Below, piece by piece: positions 1-11,040 of a stretch of DNA of 64,000 nt. How positions within the stretch are numbered: position 1 is the stretch's first letter; every line of letters begins with the position of its first letter. The notes beneath the pieces are model-generated. The model was not told the origin of the DNA and ran no database searches. It saw nothing but the letters and a program-made list of their open reading frames with translations. This DNA comes from Armigeres subalbatus (Eukaryota > Arthropoda > Insecta > Diptera > Culicidae), in NCBI RefSeq assembly GCF_024139115.2, contig NC_085140.1, forward strand, positions 299,977,978-300,041,977, given 5' to 3'. The translations under genes were made by a program, and so were the position numbers.

Positions 1-1855
1 AATTTTTTTTTTACATAATTGGATTCATCAAATTCGCCGAACATCAGCCGCCCGAATGCGTTTTAGCAGGAGCAGCAGACACTCATACAGTATGTGTATG
101 TGTAATCCACGAGTACTTCAAACTGATGTTTACGGGAGCAAAACTTGTTCTCTTGAAACTTGAAGTTAATAGAATCAAAGCATTTCGTTTAAAGATCTAT
201 TGAAATTGAACCTTTGTAGCCCACCAGCAGAGCTTAATTGAGCAAAATGCAGTCATGTAACTACTGTTCTAATGTTGGTTTTTCATTATAGCACAAAATG
301 AGTGCTATAATGAAATTTATGCAACCCATTTGAGTTGCATAATGGTCATTAAATCACCCATTTCGTTGGTATGGAAAAGTAGGCCGTTTTGTCAATCAAA
401 GACGAACTGTAAACCAGGTATTATGAGCAGGAATTGCAAAAATAACTTTAAACCCTCAAAACATATTCAGTGGAAATCTGGTTTCATTGGCCTCAAAAGC
501 ATTATGGGCTGCAAAAATATGTTTTTTTTGTAAATTATCTGAATAAAACTAAAAAACTACATTATCATAGTTGTTTACCTTTACAGAAACGAATTGAACA
601 ATATGCTGAATGAAAACCTTCGATTATGCCTAACTAAAACAAGTCATAACTCAGCAACTGCTCATTTTACTTTAGAAGCGATAAGTGTTCTGACAGTGAA
701 ATTGCCTGATAAACTCAAATCCGCTGAGAAATCAAAAAAATTATACGTGTTTTGAGAAAATGCTATTTTCATTTTTATGAAAATAATGTAGTTGGCAACA
801 CTGCTTTTGCATCTAAAATATTTTTATAAAATCTTCAGCAAAATTTCAAGCGGAAAACTGGTACTAACGTTTTTGTAGCTTCACTAGGGCGTGAGATATC
901 GATTACTGAAAATGGCATGTTTTAAAAATCTTCAAAAACGGGGAAGAGTGTTAATGGGAGGGGCGGCTCAAACGGTCGGATCAAATGTTTTTTCGAAATG
1001 TAGACCCAAAGCAAGTTAGATACACCTATTTTGGTTGGAATTCATAGTATTCACCTGTAAGTTTTCACTTTTCTCGGTCACTTGGCGCGGAATGACCCGT
1101 ATTCATATTCGAGAAATTTGAGTTTACATGATGCGCATATGCTTATTGAACCGGATTGGGTATATACTACCGACTATGAGGACATTGCAAAGGCCTTGGT
1201 TGGTCTTGTAGATAACGTCGGCTGGACTCGAGAACATTTGGGAGAACCTTGAACATCTCGTATTCCTAAAAGTTGTTCCCTGGCTTGACGTTCAGGATGA
1301 CTAAACTGAATGAATCTTCTAAATTATCAGAATTCAAATATTTCAGATTTATTTGCATGCTCTCAGAAGCGAAATCTTACCAAGATTCCAGTTATCTGGA
1401 TCTTCAGGGTATAGTCACACCTGACCTCCGATGTATTGCTTGTAAAGCCAACATCATGATGAACAACTTTGCTGAAGAAAGTGGGACCCAGATAAGATCA
1501 AATATTATATATTAACTTTAAAATCTTTGCTAGGATCTTCTTTTGTGATTACATACAATGACATACAATGTAAAACTCTGGTCATATATGACCCATCCAT
1601 TTCCGAAAGGTTTAACCAAAGGGCTTGATTTATTGTACACTCTTCAAACCTGCCCGATTTTGCTGGGGTTGTTTGTATTTTTTTTTTTTCGTTTGAACTG
1701 TCAATCGTTTAACGTTTAGCCTTCTAGATCGATTTCAGTCCAAGCTTGATGTTTCCATCAGAACTCGTGCAATCATAGTATTTTTACATATTTTATTTTC
1801 CAGCAGAATATTTTATATTTTCATACACATAAACACAACTGAGCCCAAGACGAAT
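1..1855. other. Unassigned AT-rich DNA
   Basis: No open frame here looks coding, and I recognise no repeat family. The 300-530 and 1273-1515 frames have biased, low-information compositions with no recognisable domain. Homopolymer runs of A and T are common, as in insect intergenic or intronic DNA. Confidence 0.5.
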
Positions 1856-1940
1856 AGATTAGTGAGGCAATCTTGCCAATCGGTCTATTCGTTCGTGAGT
1901 TATATTGCCTCAAAGGAAGTACAAACTCATTTTTAGGAGG
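1850..1940. repeat. Repeat sharing a 24-bp exact block with 4971-4994
   Basis: Positions 1912-1935 are identical to 4971-4994 (24 bp, starting AAAGGAAGTACAAACTC). Upstream lies a loose inverted arrangement in which GACGAATAGATT recurs as CTATTCGTTCG. The shared block suggests both sites hold the same end of a dispersed repeat. The family is not recognised. Confidence 0.5.
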
Positions 1941-2183
1941 ATCACAGTATGCGATGATTGAGGACGGACGTAAAAATCTCACGTTCCGTCAAATATTTTA
2001 TCTTTATCAATCAAAAGTGATTTTTTAAAAGTTTTCGCGAATTGCTGATCCAGATGAGATAAGGTGATAGATATAGAATATTTTATGAGAACATTTACCG
2101 TTAGATCGACGGTAATTACGTGCTGTAAAATATGGCAGAGCGCTTGCTTTTGAACAACAAGAATCAATGACCTCCAGAAGTGA

Positions 2184-2431
2184 GCTCGCAGGACAAACGT
2201 GCCAGACACAGCAGTAGCGGGAACAACGACAATTGGAACCAGCTCTATTCCACCAGAAACTATAAAGCATGCAGCAGAAATACAGAAATCATTTTCAACG
2301 GAGGACTCGGTGTTTGTGTTAGCAGCAGTGGTACAGTATCCTGTAACAGTTCCAATCCGCCCACCACCCTTGCCAGGTTTATCGGCGGCTGAAAACGAAA
2401 ACGTTGCAGCAACTGCAAATAATGCACATAA
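2184..2431 (+). CDS. Possible coding exon, function unknown
   Basis: A frame opens just after an in-frame TGA at 2181 and runs to about 2510. Up to about 2430 the peptide is rich in Ala, Thr, Pro and Val, with a short polyproline run (RPPPLPG), and reads more like real coding sequence than the AT-rich frames around it. An acceptor-like AG lies at 2189-2190 and a donor-like GTATC at 2432. Beyond 2431 the frame continues into T-rich sequence encoding hydrophobic residues, which looks like intron or UTR. There is no recognisable domain and no ATG start. It could be a host exon encoding a disordered segment or a fragment of a retroelement gag. The call is weak. Confidence 0.25.
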
Positions 2432-2514
2432 GTATCATTTTAATTTTATTCATGTTCTCTATTTTTTCGTTGACGTATATGTGTGTGTGTGTGTTTACTC
2501 CCTTCTCTAATTTA

Positions 2515-2945
2515 AGGCTCTATAAACCGTAATCAATCCGATGATGACGATGATTTTATTCGAATCCGCACTAATACTAATAAAGTTTTGAACTAAATTC
2601 AATATGTTAGCTATTTGCTGACTTATCTTCAATCATTGCATATTCAATACATTTCATATTAATTTTTCACTTATCCAAACTAACAATTATTGAGGAATTG
2701 CTGGAAAACGCTGAAAACTGCTTTTTTCCTAGACCGACATTTGTATTTTTATCGAACGCATACTAACTCCGAACGTTCGGAGCATACACATACACACTCA
2801 ATTTGATTTTTCACTTGATCTTTTCCCACTATTTCTTTGATTTAATCACCCTAAAACATATTCACCAACTGAGTTTCACCTTTTCTTCAATCTTGACTAC
2901 TTCAATTATTTTCACTTTACGTCCAAAAACTGTCGAAAAACTGCT
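2515..2945. other. Unassigned AT-rich DNA
   Basis: It contains a (TG)n run near 2478-2494 at its left edge and pyrimidine-rich DNA leading to the acceptor-like site at 2950. No gene or repeat is recognised. Confidence 0.5.
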
Positions 2946-2951
2946 TTCCAG

Positions 2952-3040
2952 AAATCGAAGTGAGAGACAAATTTGACGACCGTATTGTGAATGCAATAAA
3001 ATGCGGAAGACTCAAATTCACTAGCGCAACAAGTGAAATG
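2952..3040 (+). CDS. Possible internal exon, or gag-like fragment
   Basis: An 89-bp stretch is bounded by a pyrimidine-rich tract ending CTTTCCAG (acceptor AG at 2950-2951) and by GTGAGA (donor at 3041). The frame through it reads EIEVRDKFDDRIVNAIKCGR and then a basic and polar stretch ending in Met at the donor. The amphipathic, charged composition and well-placed splice-like borders make it more gene-like than its surroundings. The frame stays open to 3214, so it could instead be a fragment of a retroelement gag. No domain is recognised and no neighbouring exon was found. Confidence 0.25.
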
Positions 3041-3219
3041 GTGAGAACAAAATCTACGCGATGCAACTTCATTCAATCCGAACAATACAACGTATACGCC
3101 AGCCACGTCCACGCCAACACGCAAAACAAAGGTGTGCATACACAAGAAAATAATCATCGCTTCACCGTTGCCAGATTTATTTATTGGAAAAATCATTGCT
3201 GTTTGTCGGATTGAACAAA

Positions 3220-5228
3220 TAAACAAGAAATAAATATTTAAAACATGTTATGTAAGCTTCTGTTAAATTCCAAGTGGTGTATACACAAATTTTAACCGGT
3301 AAATAGCCATATATTTGATACACAGTGAATATGTGTTATGATATAAAATAAAGATTTCGTCAAGTCTGGCAACATTATGGATCAGCTGGCATATTTTTAA
3401 TAATCATTTCCACCTCAATTCCACCCCAGTTGTAAAACAAAATTTATTAATCGCTGCTGCACTTTTCCGTATCAATTGCCTCACTATTACAAACAAGCGA
3501 TACAGTCATTAATTTTCAAAACATTGTGATGGAGTCTTGAGCCTTAATCCTAGACCATTATCGAGAATCGCACTTGCCGTATTCGTATTGACGCCTTTGC
3601 TTGCAAGCCCAACCGTAAAACATACAGTAGTGCTAATATAAATTGTGACGGTCTGTTTTACTATGATTTACTTATGCATGTTAAAGACACATCAAAGTGG
3701 ATCAAAGTGGCATAGCGTTTCTCGTATTATATTGGGAACATAAGTTTTACCCAACAAATTTTGAAGATTGTCACGCAGCTGAAATGAATAGGTTGGTCAC
3801 GATGACGAAAATTCACAACATTATTCGTAATTCGTTTTTAAATCGTTGCATCGTTTAACTTGAAGTTACAGATATTGGACTCTGAATAATAAAAAGCCCA
3901 CTTGCTGTTTTTTCATACAAAATGGCTCAACTTTGGATATCTAGATCTCGATTGCGTGTGAGCTGATTTTGCTGAAAATTTGACTCAGAGCTCAGATATA
4001 ACTTGAATTTTACCACACCTGGGTTTCGACCATGTTGATTCATAGGGTAAGGAATTATTGTGGTAATACCATAAACGATTTTTGGCAAAAATTGATTTTA
4101 TAATATCTTGTAACCTACAACCTTAGTGTACAAGTATATTCCGCAAACTTTTTGTATTGCCAAAATACGCGTTTTTGGTAAACAAGTCATCAGTTTACAA
4201 CCTATAGAATTCAAGATATTTAAAAAAAAAAAATTTTGTCAGAAATTCATTTTGGTATTACCGCTACTTGATTCCATAAATGTAAACAATGTAAATGTTT
4301 CCAAGAAGATTATGTATATAAATGCGAGCAATCAGAATTCAATTAATTTCAATTGGGATCGTATAGGTATGGGAAAATTAATATATTTTATATTCTTTCT
4401 CGTTTCAGAGAGCGAACAATGGCGCTTAAACCTAGGCTAATTACCTGAGCAGCACAAGTCAGACTAAAATGGTTGCAGCAACTTGATAGTGACCAAATCA
4501 AGTCGTACATCCGTTGCAGTAATCTATGGGACATGTGTGCTACTTGGGTAGCTAGGCAAGTTTAATAGCTTCTGCCCCATCCCAGGACAATTAATAATGG
4601 AGTGACAAAAATTTCTTAGCATGGTCACTCCCAACGTCTGTTTAAACGCATTATATCATTTGCTTATCATGATATTCCTGAACTATATTCCCTACCAACC
4701 ATCCAACTCCTTGACATCTGTGAGAGCGTCGGTGAGTCGCTGGCCTCGTTAAGTAGATGTCATATCATCATTCTCCCTTCCTTAGTAACAGAGAAGATGG
4801 GCGTATGGCAATGGTAGCTTTCATGCTTTATCATTTTGACCCCAATTGGGTTGCTATTAAATCCCAAATAGTAATCCATAAGCAGTTGGGATAGGAAAGT
4901 TAAAGAAAATACATGACAGCTATCAGTATGCAATCTACGAAATACTCTGTTACAACGCAACGCAACGCAAAAAGGAAGTACAAACTCATTTTTATATATA
5001 GAGATTAAAAAAACAAAGATCAGAATGGTCAAACTAACAACAGTTATATTCTGTGTTCGGACATCCAGAATTTAAAGGCATTGCAAATATGCCTGACCAG
5101 AGGTTGTTCGTTATACTATTTTCTTTTAATTACACCGTGAAACTTCCAGTTCTAGTCTCGTGCAATATGTGCCGATGATGGAACACCTCTTAAACAAAGC
5201 ATCGATCTAAATCATCAAATTGCCAATT
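3220..5228. other. Unassigned DNA with one shared repeat block
   Basis: I see no convincing gene. The frame at 4126-4440 is AT-driven (many Lys, Ile, Asn and Phe codons). Around 4440-4860 base composition becomes more balanced, suggesting an unrecognised dispersed repeat. Positions 4971-4994 repeat 1912-1935 exactly. Confidence 0.4.
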
Positions 5229-5230
5229 AA

Positions 5231-5446
5231 GTAATTCGTACCGCAAGACATCAAATAGCATCAGACCCATTCTCAGACGATGACGAAAAAAAATCTGAAC
5301 TCCATTGTAATCCAATTAACAGCTTCATTGAGGAACCCAGCAGACCCCGTACTATCAGAGCTAGGAGTGGCAGCAGCAGCCGACTATGGAATCTCCATTC
5401 CACAACATCGCAGGCAGCCAGCCAGCTTGCCTTCGATAGACGATAG
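5231..5446 (+). CDS. Possible exon encoding a disordered acidic/serine-rich segment
   Basis: The frame opens after a TAA at 5228 and ends at TAG 5444-5446. It encodes an acidic start (SDPFSDDDEKKSELH), then a Ser/Arg-rich, Gln-containing tail, the composition typical of intrinsically disordered parts of eukaryotic proteins. It has no ATG, so it would have to be an internal or last exon. An overlapping frame at 5280-5489 starts with ATG and encodes 69 residues, also Ser/Pro-rich; I cannot tell which, if either, is used. No family is recognised. Confidence 0.2.
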   Translation, partial: VIRTARHQIASDPFSDDDEKKSELHCNPINSFIEEPSRPRTIRARSGSSSRLWNLHSTTSQAASQLAFDRR

Positions 5447-5489
5447 ATCAAATCGATCCAATCAATCTCCTGCATCGTCTAGTGAATGA

Positions 5490-6115
5490 AAATAACTTTT
5501 TTTGCTCAAGTTTGCTCGATTATCTCCGTCGTACGTACGTAGCATATGTCGTTTCTGCACTTTCCAGATTCTGGCCCTGGGGAATCTCACCAACAACGCA
5601 AAAAAAAAGCAGTGGCATCGATAAACGTATAAACAGAACACGTTTGATTGGTGAGCTGGGTTCCATACCGGTGCTTATTAATATTCACCAAATTGAGCGC
5701 CACTGGAAGCATTATATATGGGAACAGAAAACTAAATTTCAATAATGAGTTCGCGAAAAGTTATGAACATGTTTGATACTTTGTTTCTTTGTTTTGATTT
5801 TTTCGAGAGCGCATTTCGAATATATTCAGAAAATTTACAATTCCAGTTGGTTGCCAAACACCATTGTGGTTTAGGTTGAGCTTGAGTTTCGTTCAGAATC
5901 AATGAATCCGGGACTCACGGAACTAATCAATGCCAAATTTTATGACCTTTTAACGAGCGATAAAGTTGCTAATCAGATTAGATGCTATTTCTGATAAAAT
6001 ACGCACGAGTCACCATGTTTGGTCCCGGTTAGATGTGGCGCTTCGCACATTCGATATTTTTTTCTTGAATTCCATTGAGCAGTGGTTCTGAATATTAGGC
6101 TTTAATTTGAGATTT
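5490..6115. other. Unassigned DNA
   Basis: No coding potential or repeat family recognised. Confidence 0.45.
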
Positions 6116-6379
6116 ACTGGAGAAATGATGTTGGGGCAGCAGGGACTATGTCCAAGGGCTTGACGATCCCTCCCCAGGCCATCTGCGAGTTGTGGGGCTT
6201 GCCTAGGATGTGGTGGGGTTTGACAGTGGGCCCTGTTAAACCTCTATAAAAGCCGCCGTATCCGCAAGTAGGCCCCACCAAAGCGACCGTGTTTACCGTG
6301 TGCCGCTCAAAGCGCACAAGACCAAGCTGAGGTGCAAGCTGAGGATTAAAGGCCGTTTCTTCAACTATACAGACATACG

Positions 6380-6745
6380 AGGGATGCCCACTGCGGGACG
6401 TCAAAATCGTCATCGGTGACATGAACGCACAGGTAGGTAGGGAGAATGTATAGACCGGTCATCGGACCGATAGTCTGCACACTGTATCGAATGACGGAAT
6501 GGTAGTCCGAAGCACCTTCTTTCCCCGCAAAAATATCCACAAGGCCGCATGGAGATCACCTAACCAAGAAACGGTAAACCAAATTGACCCCGTTCTAATC
6601 GACGGTAAATTCTTCTCCGACATCACGAACGTCAGCACTTACTGCAATGCGAATATTGAATCGGACCACTACCTCGTTGCAGCATGTCTGCACTCAAAAC
6701 TCTTGAAAGTGTACAACACGCGTCGAAGGCGGCGTCCGGCTTAAC
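6380..6745 (+). pseudogene. LINE endonuclease (APE-type) fragment
   Basis: The frame reads GDMNAQVGREN, the catalytic Gly-Asp-x-Asn block of AP-like endonucleases. A stop follows, then from 6499 comes a second frame with FFPRKNIHKAAWRSP, NQIDPVLID and IESDHYLVAAC. The last two are the Q-I-D and S-D-H blocks that carry the catalytic Asp and His of the domain. These enzymes nick target DNA to prime reverse transcription. The N-terminal half is missing, and the frame breaks around 6453 and ends at TAA near 6742. Confidence 0.8.
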
Positions 6746-7155
6746 ATTGGGCGACTATAAGACGCTAGACTAGCCCAGGAACCAGACTAGGAAGTGGCAC
6801 TTCAACGGAAGAGCAGCTTAGGCGCAGCGTCTCTTGAAGATGGCTGGAGAGATATCTGGATCCGCTATTGCCACAGTAGCACTGCAACCGCTGCACTTGG
6901 CACGGTGCCCCGGATCAGAGAAACGACTGGTATGACGGCGAATGTGAGCAGTTAGTGGAAGAGAAGAATGCAGCATGGGCGAGATTGCTGCAACACCGCA
7001 CGAGGGCGAACGAGGTAACGATATAAACAGGCGCGGAACAGACAAAACTCGATTTTCCGGAGGCAGGAAGATCGAGACCGTGAAGAGACGGAGCAACTGT
7101 GCCGCGCTAATAACACACGAAAGTTCTATGAGAAGTTAAACCGTTCTATGGTGGG

Positions 7156-7491
7156 GTGCAGATGGCGGACAGTACGTGGAGGAGGCGAATGAACCACGAG
7201 TTGCATCAGCTGTTGGGAGAACCATCCATCGTTCACACCGCGAAAATCGGACGACTGCGGTGGGCCGGGCACGTAGCCAGAATGTCGGACAGTAATCCGA
7301 TGAAAATGGTTCTTGACAACGATCCGACGGTCACAAGAAGGCGAGGTGCGCAGCGGGCAAGGTGGATCGATCAGGTGGAAGATGACTTGCGGACCCTCCG
7401 TAGACTGCGTGGTTGGCGACGTGTAGCCATGGACCGAGCCGAATGGAGAAGACTCTTATATATCGCACAGGTCACTTCGGCCTTAGTCTGA
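7156..7491 (+). pseudogene. C-terminal end of RTE-like reverse transcriptase ORF
   Basis: A 111-residue open frame encodes the tail found downstream of the RT domain: MNHELHQLLGEPSIV, then IGRLRWAGHVARMSD, then RRGAQRARWIDQVEDDLRTL ending DRAEWRRLLY. The G-H-V-x-R-M and W-x-D-x-V-E-D-D-L blocks are characteristic of this LINE group. The same tail recurs, more decayed, at 8.82-9.18 kb. The frame ends 20 bp before the TAA-repeat tail, so this is the natural 3' end of the element. The ATG used is internal to the original ORF. Confidence 0.8.
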
Positions 7492-7605
7492 ATAAATAAT
7501 AATAATAATGGAGAAATGATGTTTCTCTCGAATGTGTTCTGCTACAACCAAAGCAATAGCCAGTGCCAAATACTACATTCTAGATATTGTACCAAATCAG
7601 TGTAA

Positions 7606-7774
7606 AGGCTCCCCCTGACCTAAGCGATTTTTTCGCCGCGACAGCGACAACTAGTCGCCGCGATTCTATCGTTGACAGGCTGCAGGCAATGTTCTATTTA
7701 CGCTTCCATACCAACGGCGACAGAATCGCTGTCGCCAAGCGATAGCATCGCGTCGCGTGTGTATGGGGGAGCCT
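7606..7774. mobile_element. 169-bp TIR element with TAA target duplication
   Basis: The ends are AGGCTCCCCC (7606) and GGGGGAGCCT (ending 7774), flanked by TAA at 7603-7605 and 7775-7777. A 3-bp TAA duplication fits PIF/Harbinger-type transposition. The interior is GC-rich, with CGACAGCGACAACTAGTCGC-type palindromes, and has no coding capacity, so this is a miniature non-autonomous element. Confidence 0.7.
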
Positions 7775-7904
7775 TAAAACCAATGTGTAAAACCAGGCTA
7801 CTGTCATGCTATTGTTTAGCCCATCGTCAAATCGTAGCCAGGATGTCCCGGGCACAATTTTTTTTTTCATACTACTTTTTAATGATGACAGCGGTCTATG
7901 TTAA

Positions 7905-8020
7905 AGTGACCAGACGTCCCGCGTTTCGCGGGACAGTCCCGCATTTTCACTATTTGTCCCGCGCTGAAAAGTGTCCCGCGGAACGTCCCGCATTTCACTT
8001 ATTTTAAGAAAATGTCCCGC
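7905..8020. repeat. Cluster of GTCCCGC motifs
   Basis: GTCCCGC recurs six times in both spacing and context between about 7915 and 8018, with a local palindrome (GTCCCGCGTTTCGCGGGAC). It looks like the sub-terminal region of a DNA transposon, but I found no partner end. Confidence 0.4.
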
Positions 8021-8525
8021 AAAAAACAGAAAAATTAAAATAATAGCAATCATCTGATAAACATTCCTAATTTAGAAAAACTCAATAGATGTTGACGATT
8101 TATTATATCGAATAATTGCATGCGTTTTGTTAGCCTTTATTTTGGATTAGAAGTCGAAACGTTGAAATTCAGAGACACGTCTGTGTTTCATAAGTGACAT
8201 CAACGCAACGTATATTTTATTTAAGTCCTTAGCGCCGCGAGGAACGAGAAAAAATGTTTACCTAATTGAAATTGGATACCCACTAAACTGCCGCGATTCG
8301 CATAAGCGTCCCATGTCGATTTTTGACGATTTTGATTTTCTTCCAGAAATAAGCTATCTTATCTAAGAAATAAGCATCTTTAAGAAAATCTGATAAAATA
8401 ATAGTCTTTGTTCTAGAAATTTGAAAATCAAAACCCACTTGTGTTGTCCCATCTAGCTATTTATTCGCATAACGGTCACATTACAGATTTTGATACACTT
8501 TTGAACAAATAATAAATATAATTAT
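8021..8525. other. Unassigned AT-rich DNA
   Basis: No gene or repeat recognised. Confidence 0.45.
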
Positions 8526-8534
8526 GGTACATTT

Positions 8535-9183
8535 AATAGATTTTCTATCGGTGGTGACGAAATCGAGGTGGTTGAAGAATTCGTGTACTTGGGCTCACTG
8601 GTGACCGCCGATAACGATACCAGCAGAGAAATTCGGAGGCGCATAGTGGCTGGAAATCGTACATACTTTGGACCCGTAAGACGCTCCGATCGGATAGAGT
8701 TCGCCGCCGAACCAAACTGACTCATCTACAAAACGCTTATAAGACCGGTAGTTCTCTACGGACACGAGATCTGGACGATGCTCGTGGAGGACCAACGCGC
8801 ACTGGGAGTTTTTGAGAGGAAAGTGTTGCGTACCATCTATGGTGGGGTGCAGATGGCGGACGGTACGTGGAAGAGGCGAATGAACCACGAGTTGCATCAG
8901 CTGTTTGAAGAACCATCCATCGTTTACAAATCGGGAAAATCGGAAAACTGTAGTGAGCCGGGCACGTAGGCAGAATGTAGGGCAGTAATCCGATGAAAAT
9001 GTTTCTCGACAACGATCCGACAGGAACAAGAAGGCGAGGTGTACAGCGGCGCAAGGTGGATCGATCAGGTGGAGGACGATTTGCGGACCCTCCGCAGACT
9101 GCGTGGTTGGCGAAGTGAAGCCTTGGACCGAGCTGAATGGAGAAGACTCTTATATACCGCACAGGCCATTTCGGCCTTAGTTT
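8535..9183 (+). pseudogene. RTE-like RT C-terminal fragment
   Basis: The plus-strand frames read IEVVEEFVYLGSLVTADND, then after a stop LIYKTLIRPVVLYGHEIWTM, then DQRALGVFERKVLRTIYGGV and MNHELHQLFEEPSIV. The Y-L-G-S and L-I-R-P-V-x-x-Y-G blocks are the conserved post-catalytic part of LINE RTs. The segment after 8940 is shifted in frame but still carries the R-W-I-D-Q-V-E-D-D-L tail at DNA level. The catalytic Y-x-D-D box is upstream of the truncation. Confidence 0.75.
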
Positions 9184-9205
9184 GAATAAATAAATAAATA
9201 ATATA
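8535..9205 (+). mobile_element. RTE-like LINE (RTE-A), 5'-truncated copy
   Basis: This is a second copy of the family at 6.2-7.5 kb. It starts inside the RT domain and ends in an AATAAATAAATAAATAAT tail (9184-9202). The 5' truncation is the usual outcome of target-primed reverse transcription. Frameshifts and stops show it is dead. Confidence 0.75.
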
Positions 9206-10415
9206 CATATACTGGGGGGTAAATTGGACTGCACTTAAGAATTTTAAGAACTAAAATAGACATGGAAAAGAACTGTTTATATTTTTGCTCATGACCAGTA
9301 GGTGTTTCAGATATTTTTGATATATAATATACACTTCGCTTCATCATAAGTAGATCATTTTTTCTATCTATTTTCATCGGAAAATTATTCCATTTATTAT
9401 GTTCATTCAATGTTCGATGAAACCTCAAAGGTACATGATGCGAGGATGTGCAGCTGCGGAAACACTGTAACAGACTAATTAGTATTCTATTAGTTCCAAT
9501 CGGATGCTAGCGGCGTGCGGTAGATAGCGATTTGTGGAAAAAAAATCGCTTCTATCTATAGCCGCAGATTGTGTCTGATTCTGGCTGGTACGGTTTTCAA
9601 TTTGATTGCTTCGCCATGGAATCATTCGGAGCATGAGTAAGCCTGATCCTACACCATAAATCACTTTGTGGGGGTGATGGCGTACGACAAATTCGAGCCG
9701 CAAACACTGAAAGCAATATTATGTTGTTTCTATTGGCGGACCAGATACGACTGATGTTAAATTACTTTGCATAATCAATACCTTGGAGACGCACCAAATG
9801 TGAAAAACATTTTTATTATGCGGAATGGTTTCGCCATTTGTGTAACATTATTTTGCGCTGGATTCGTTACAGTATTATTTTCCATTAACGATGAATGGCG
9901 CTACAAGCAATGTACCGCACTGCATTCAACGCAGTCCTATTTTGTAACGAGTCGGCATGGCTACCATTTTCGGATACACATCCCATCCATTTCGTATGAA
10001 TTAAAGTTAAAAACTGCAGTGGAAATAACAGTGCAGTTTCAATGGAATTGATGTACTGTCGATGGTTCGATGGGTCAATTTGCCTTTGTTTGTTTTCAAA
10101 CATGATTTCTTTGAAACAGAATGCGACAAATGTAATACATAAATTAAATGAAATGATGTCGGTTGAATTAATTTCAATGGAATCAAAATACATCGATTGC
10201 GCTTTCCCATTCTAGAATGACAAATACACTAGCATGTATTCCTAACATATGCCTATTTTTACAACGGACTCTCCATGTGTCGATGTTTTGAAACTCGATG
10301 TCAACTCATGTTAGCAAATTATACCATATTAAAATAATTATTTTTGCCTGTAGTTGCAGAAAGATGTTTTATAAACACCATTTGTACGTTTATCTAATAA
10401 GGCTTTCCACATTGT
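9206..10415. other. Unassigned DNA
   Basis: No recognised family. The frames at 9767-10051 and 9885-10193 overlap on opposite strands and show no domain. Confidence 0.4.
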
Positions 10416-10419
10416 GCAA

Positions 10420-11040
10420 AGAGTGCTAAACAATCGGGTTTTGCAAAAAAAGTTGCTTACATTACATTATTCTGACGAAAAGTATATAGTATGGGCCCCA
10501 GTATGCTGCCTTGGGGGACACCAGCTCTTACAGGTAATCTACCAGATTTCGAATTTTGATAGTTTACCTGCAGTGAGCAATTTGATAAATAATCTTGAAC
10601 CATTGAACTGTACTATGTACAGATAAAAATTGAAAAAAAAAATTTACGATCAAACTTTCATGCCAAACACTTTAAAATGCTTTCTCTATATCAAAAAGAG
10701 CAACTCCAGTCGAATATCTTTCAAATTTGTTAAGCCAAATTAAATTCATAACTCTTAATAATTGATGAGTGGTTGGCATTCATCCACTCATCAGTTATTA
10801 AGAGTTATGAATTTAATTTAAGGAAACCAAATTGCTCATCAACAAAAAAAAATCATCCAAACACTGTAAAAAAAAATGCCAAACACTGTAAAATGCTTTC
10901 TCTACATCAAAAAGAGCAACTCCTGTCGAATATCTTTCAAATTTGTTAAGTGAAATTAAATTCATAACTTTTAATAACTGATGAGTGGTTGAATGCCCAT
11001 GGCGAAAACCAAATTACTCATCAACATAAACAAATTATTG
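10420..11040 (-). pseudogene. Jockey-clade reverse transcriptase, 3' portion
   Basis: Read on the minus strand, the sequence gives DEQFGFRHGH-like and FDVEKAF-like blocks at about 11030-10890, then RAGVPQGSILGPILY at about 10535-10480. The G-V-P-Q-G-S-x-L-G-P box is the conserved RT motif that precedes the catalytic Y-A-D-D. The upstream part of the same domain resumes beyond an insertion, at 13.89-14.19 kb. A stretch of about 150 bp occurs twice (10676-10773 and 10889-10993), and 10738-10819 is a hairpin. The copy is frameshifted and dead. Confidence 0.7.
10738..10819. repeat. Snap-back hairpin inside the Jockey remnant
   Basis: Arms of about 35 bp (10738-10772 and 10784-10819), built on TTAAATTCATAACTCTTAAT and its reverse complement, flank an 11-bp loop. 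Both arms are RT-coding sequence, so this is an inverted duplication of the element itself. Confidence 0.8.

Larger units (their letters stand above)
6230..7512 (+). mobile_element. RTE-like LINE (RTE-A), internally deleted copy
   Basis: This is a non-LTR retrotransposon remnant on the plus strand. The left part (6270-6320) matches, in opposite orientation, the 5' leader of the LINE at 57.3-60.8 kb (shared CAAAGCGACCGTG and GCCGCTCAAAGCGCAC). It is followed by an endonuclease fragment (6380-6745), a linker region (6780-7135) and the end of the reverse-transcriptase ORF (7156-7491), finishing in a TAATAATAATAATAATAA tail. The central RT is missing, so the copy is dead. RTE-like assignment rests on the endonuclease and C-terminal signatures; the exact clade (RTE versus a related LINE) is inference. 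Confidence 0.75.

Noticed and set aside
8595..9234. Minus-strand frames of 144 and 165 residues
   Set aside because: Antisense shadows of the RTE-A reverse transcriptase on the plus strand.
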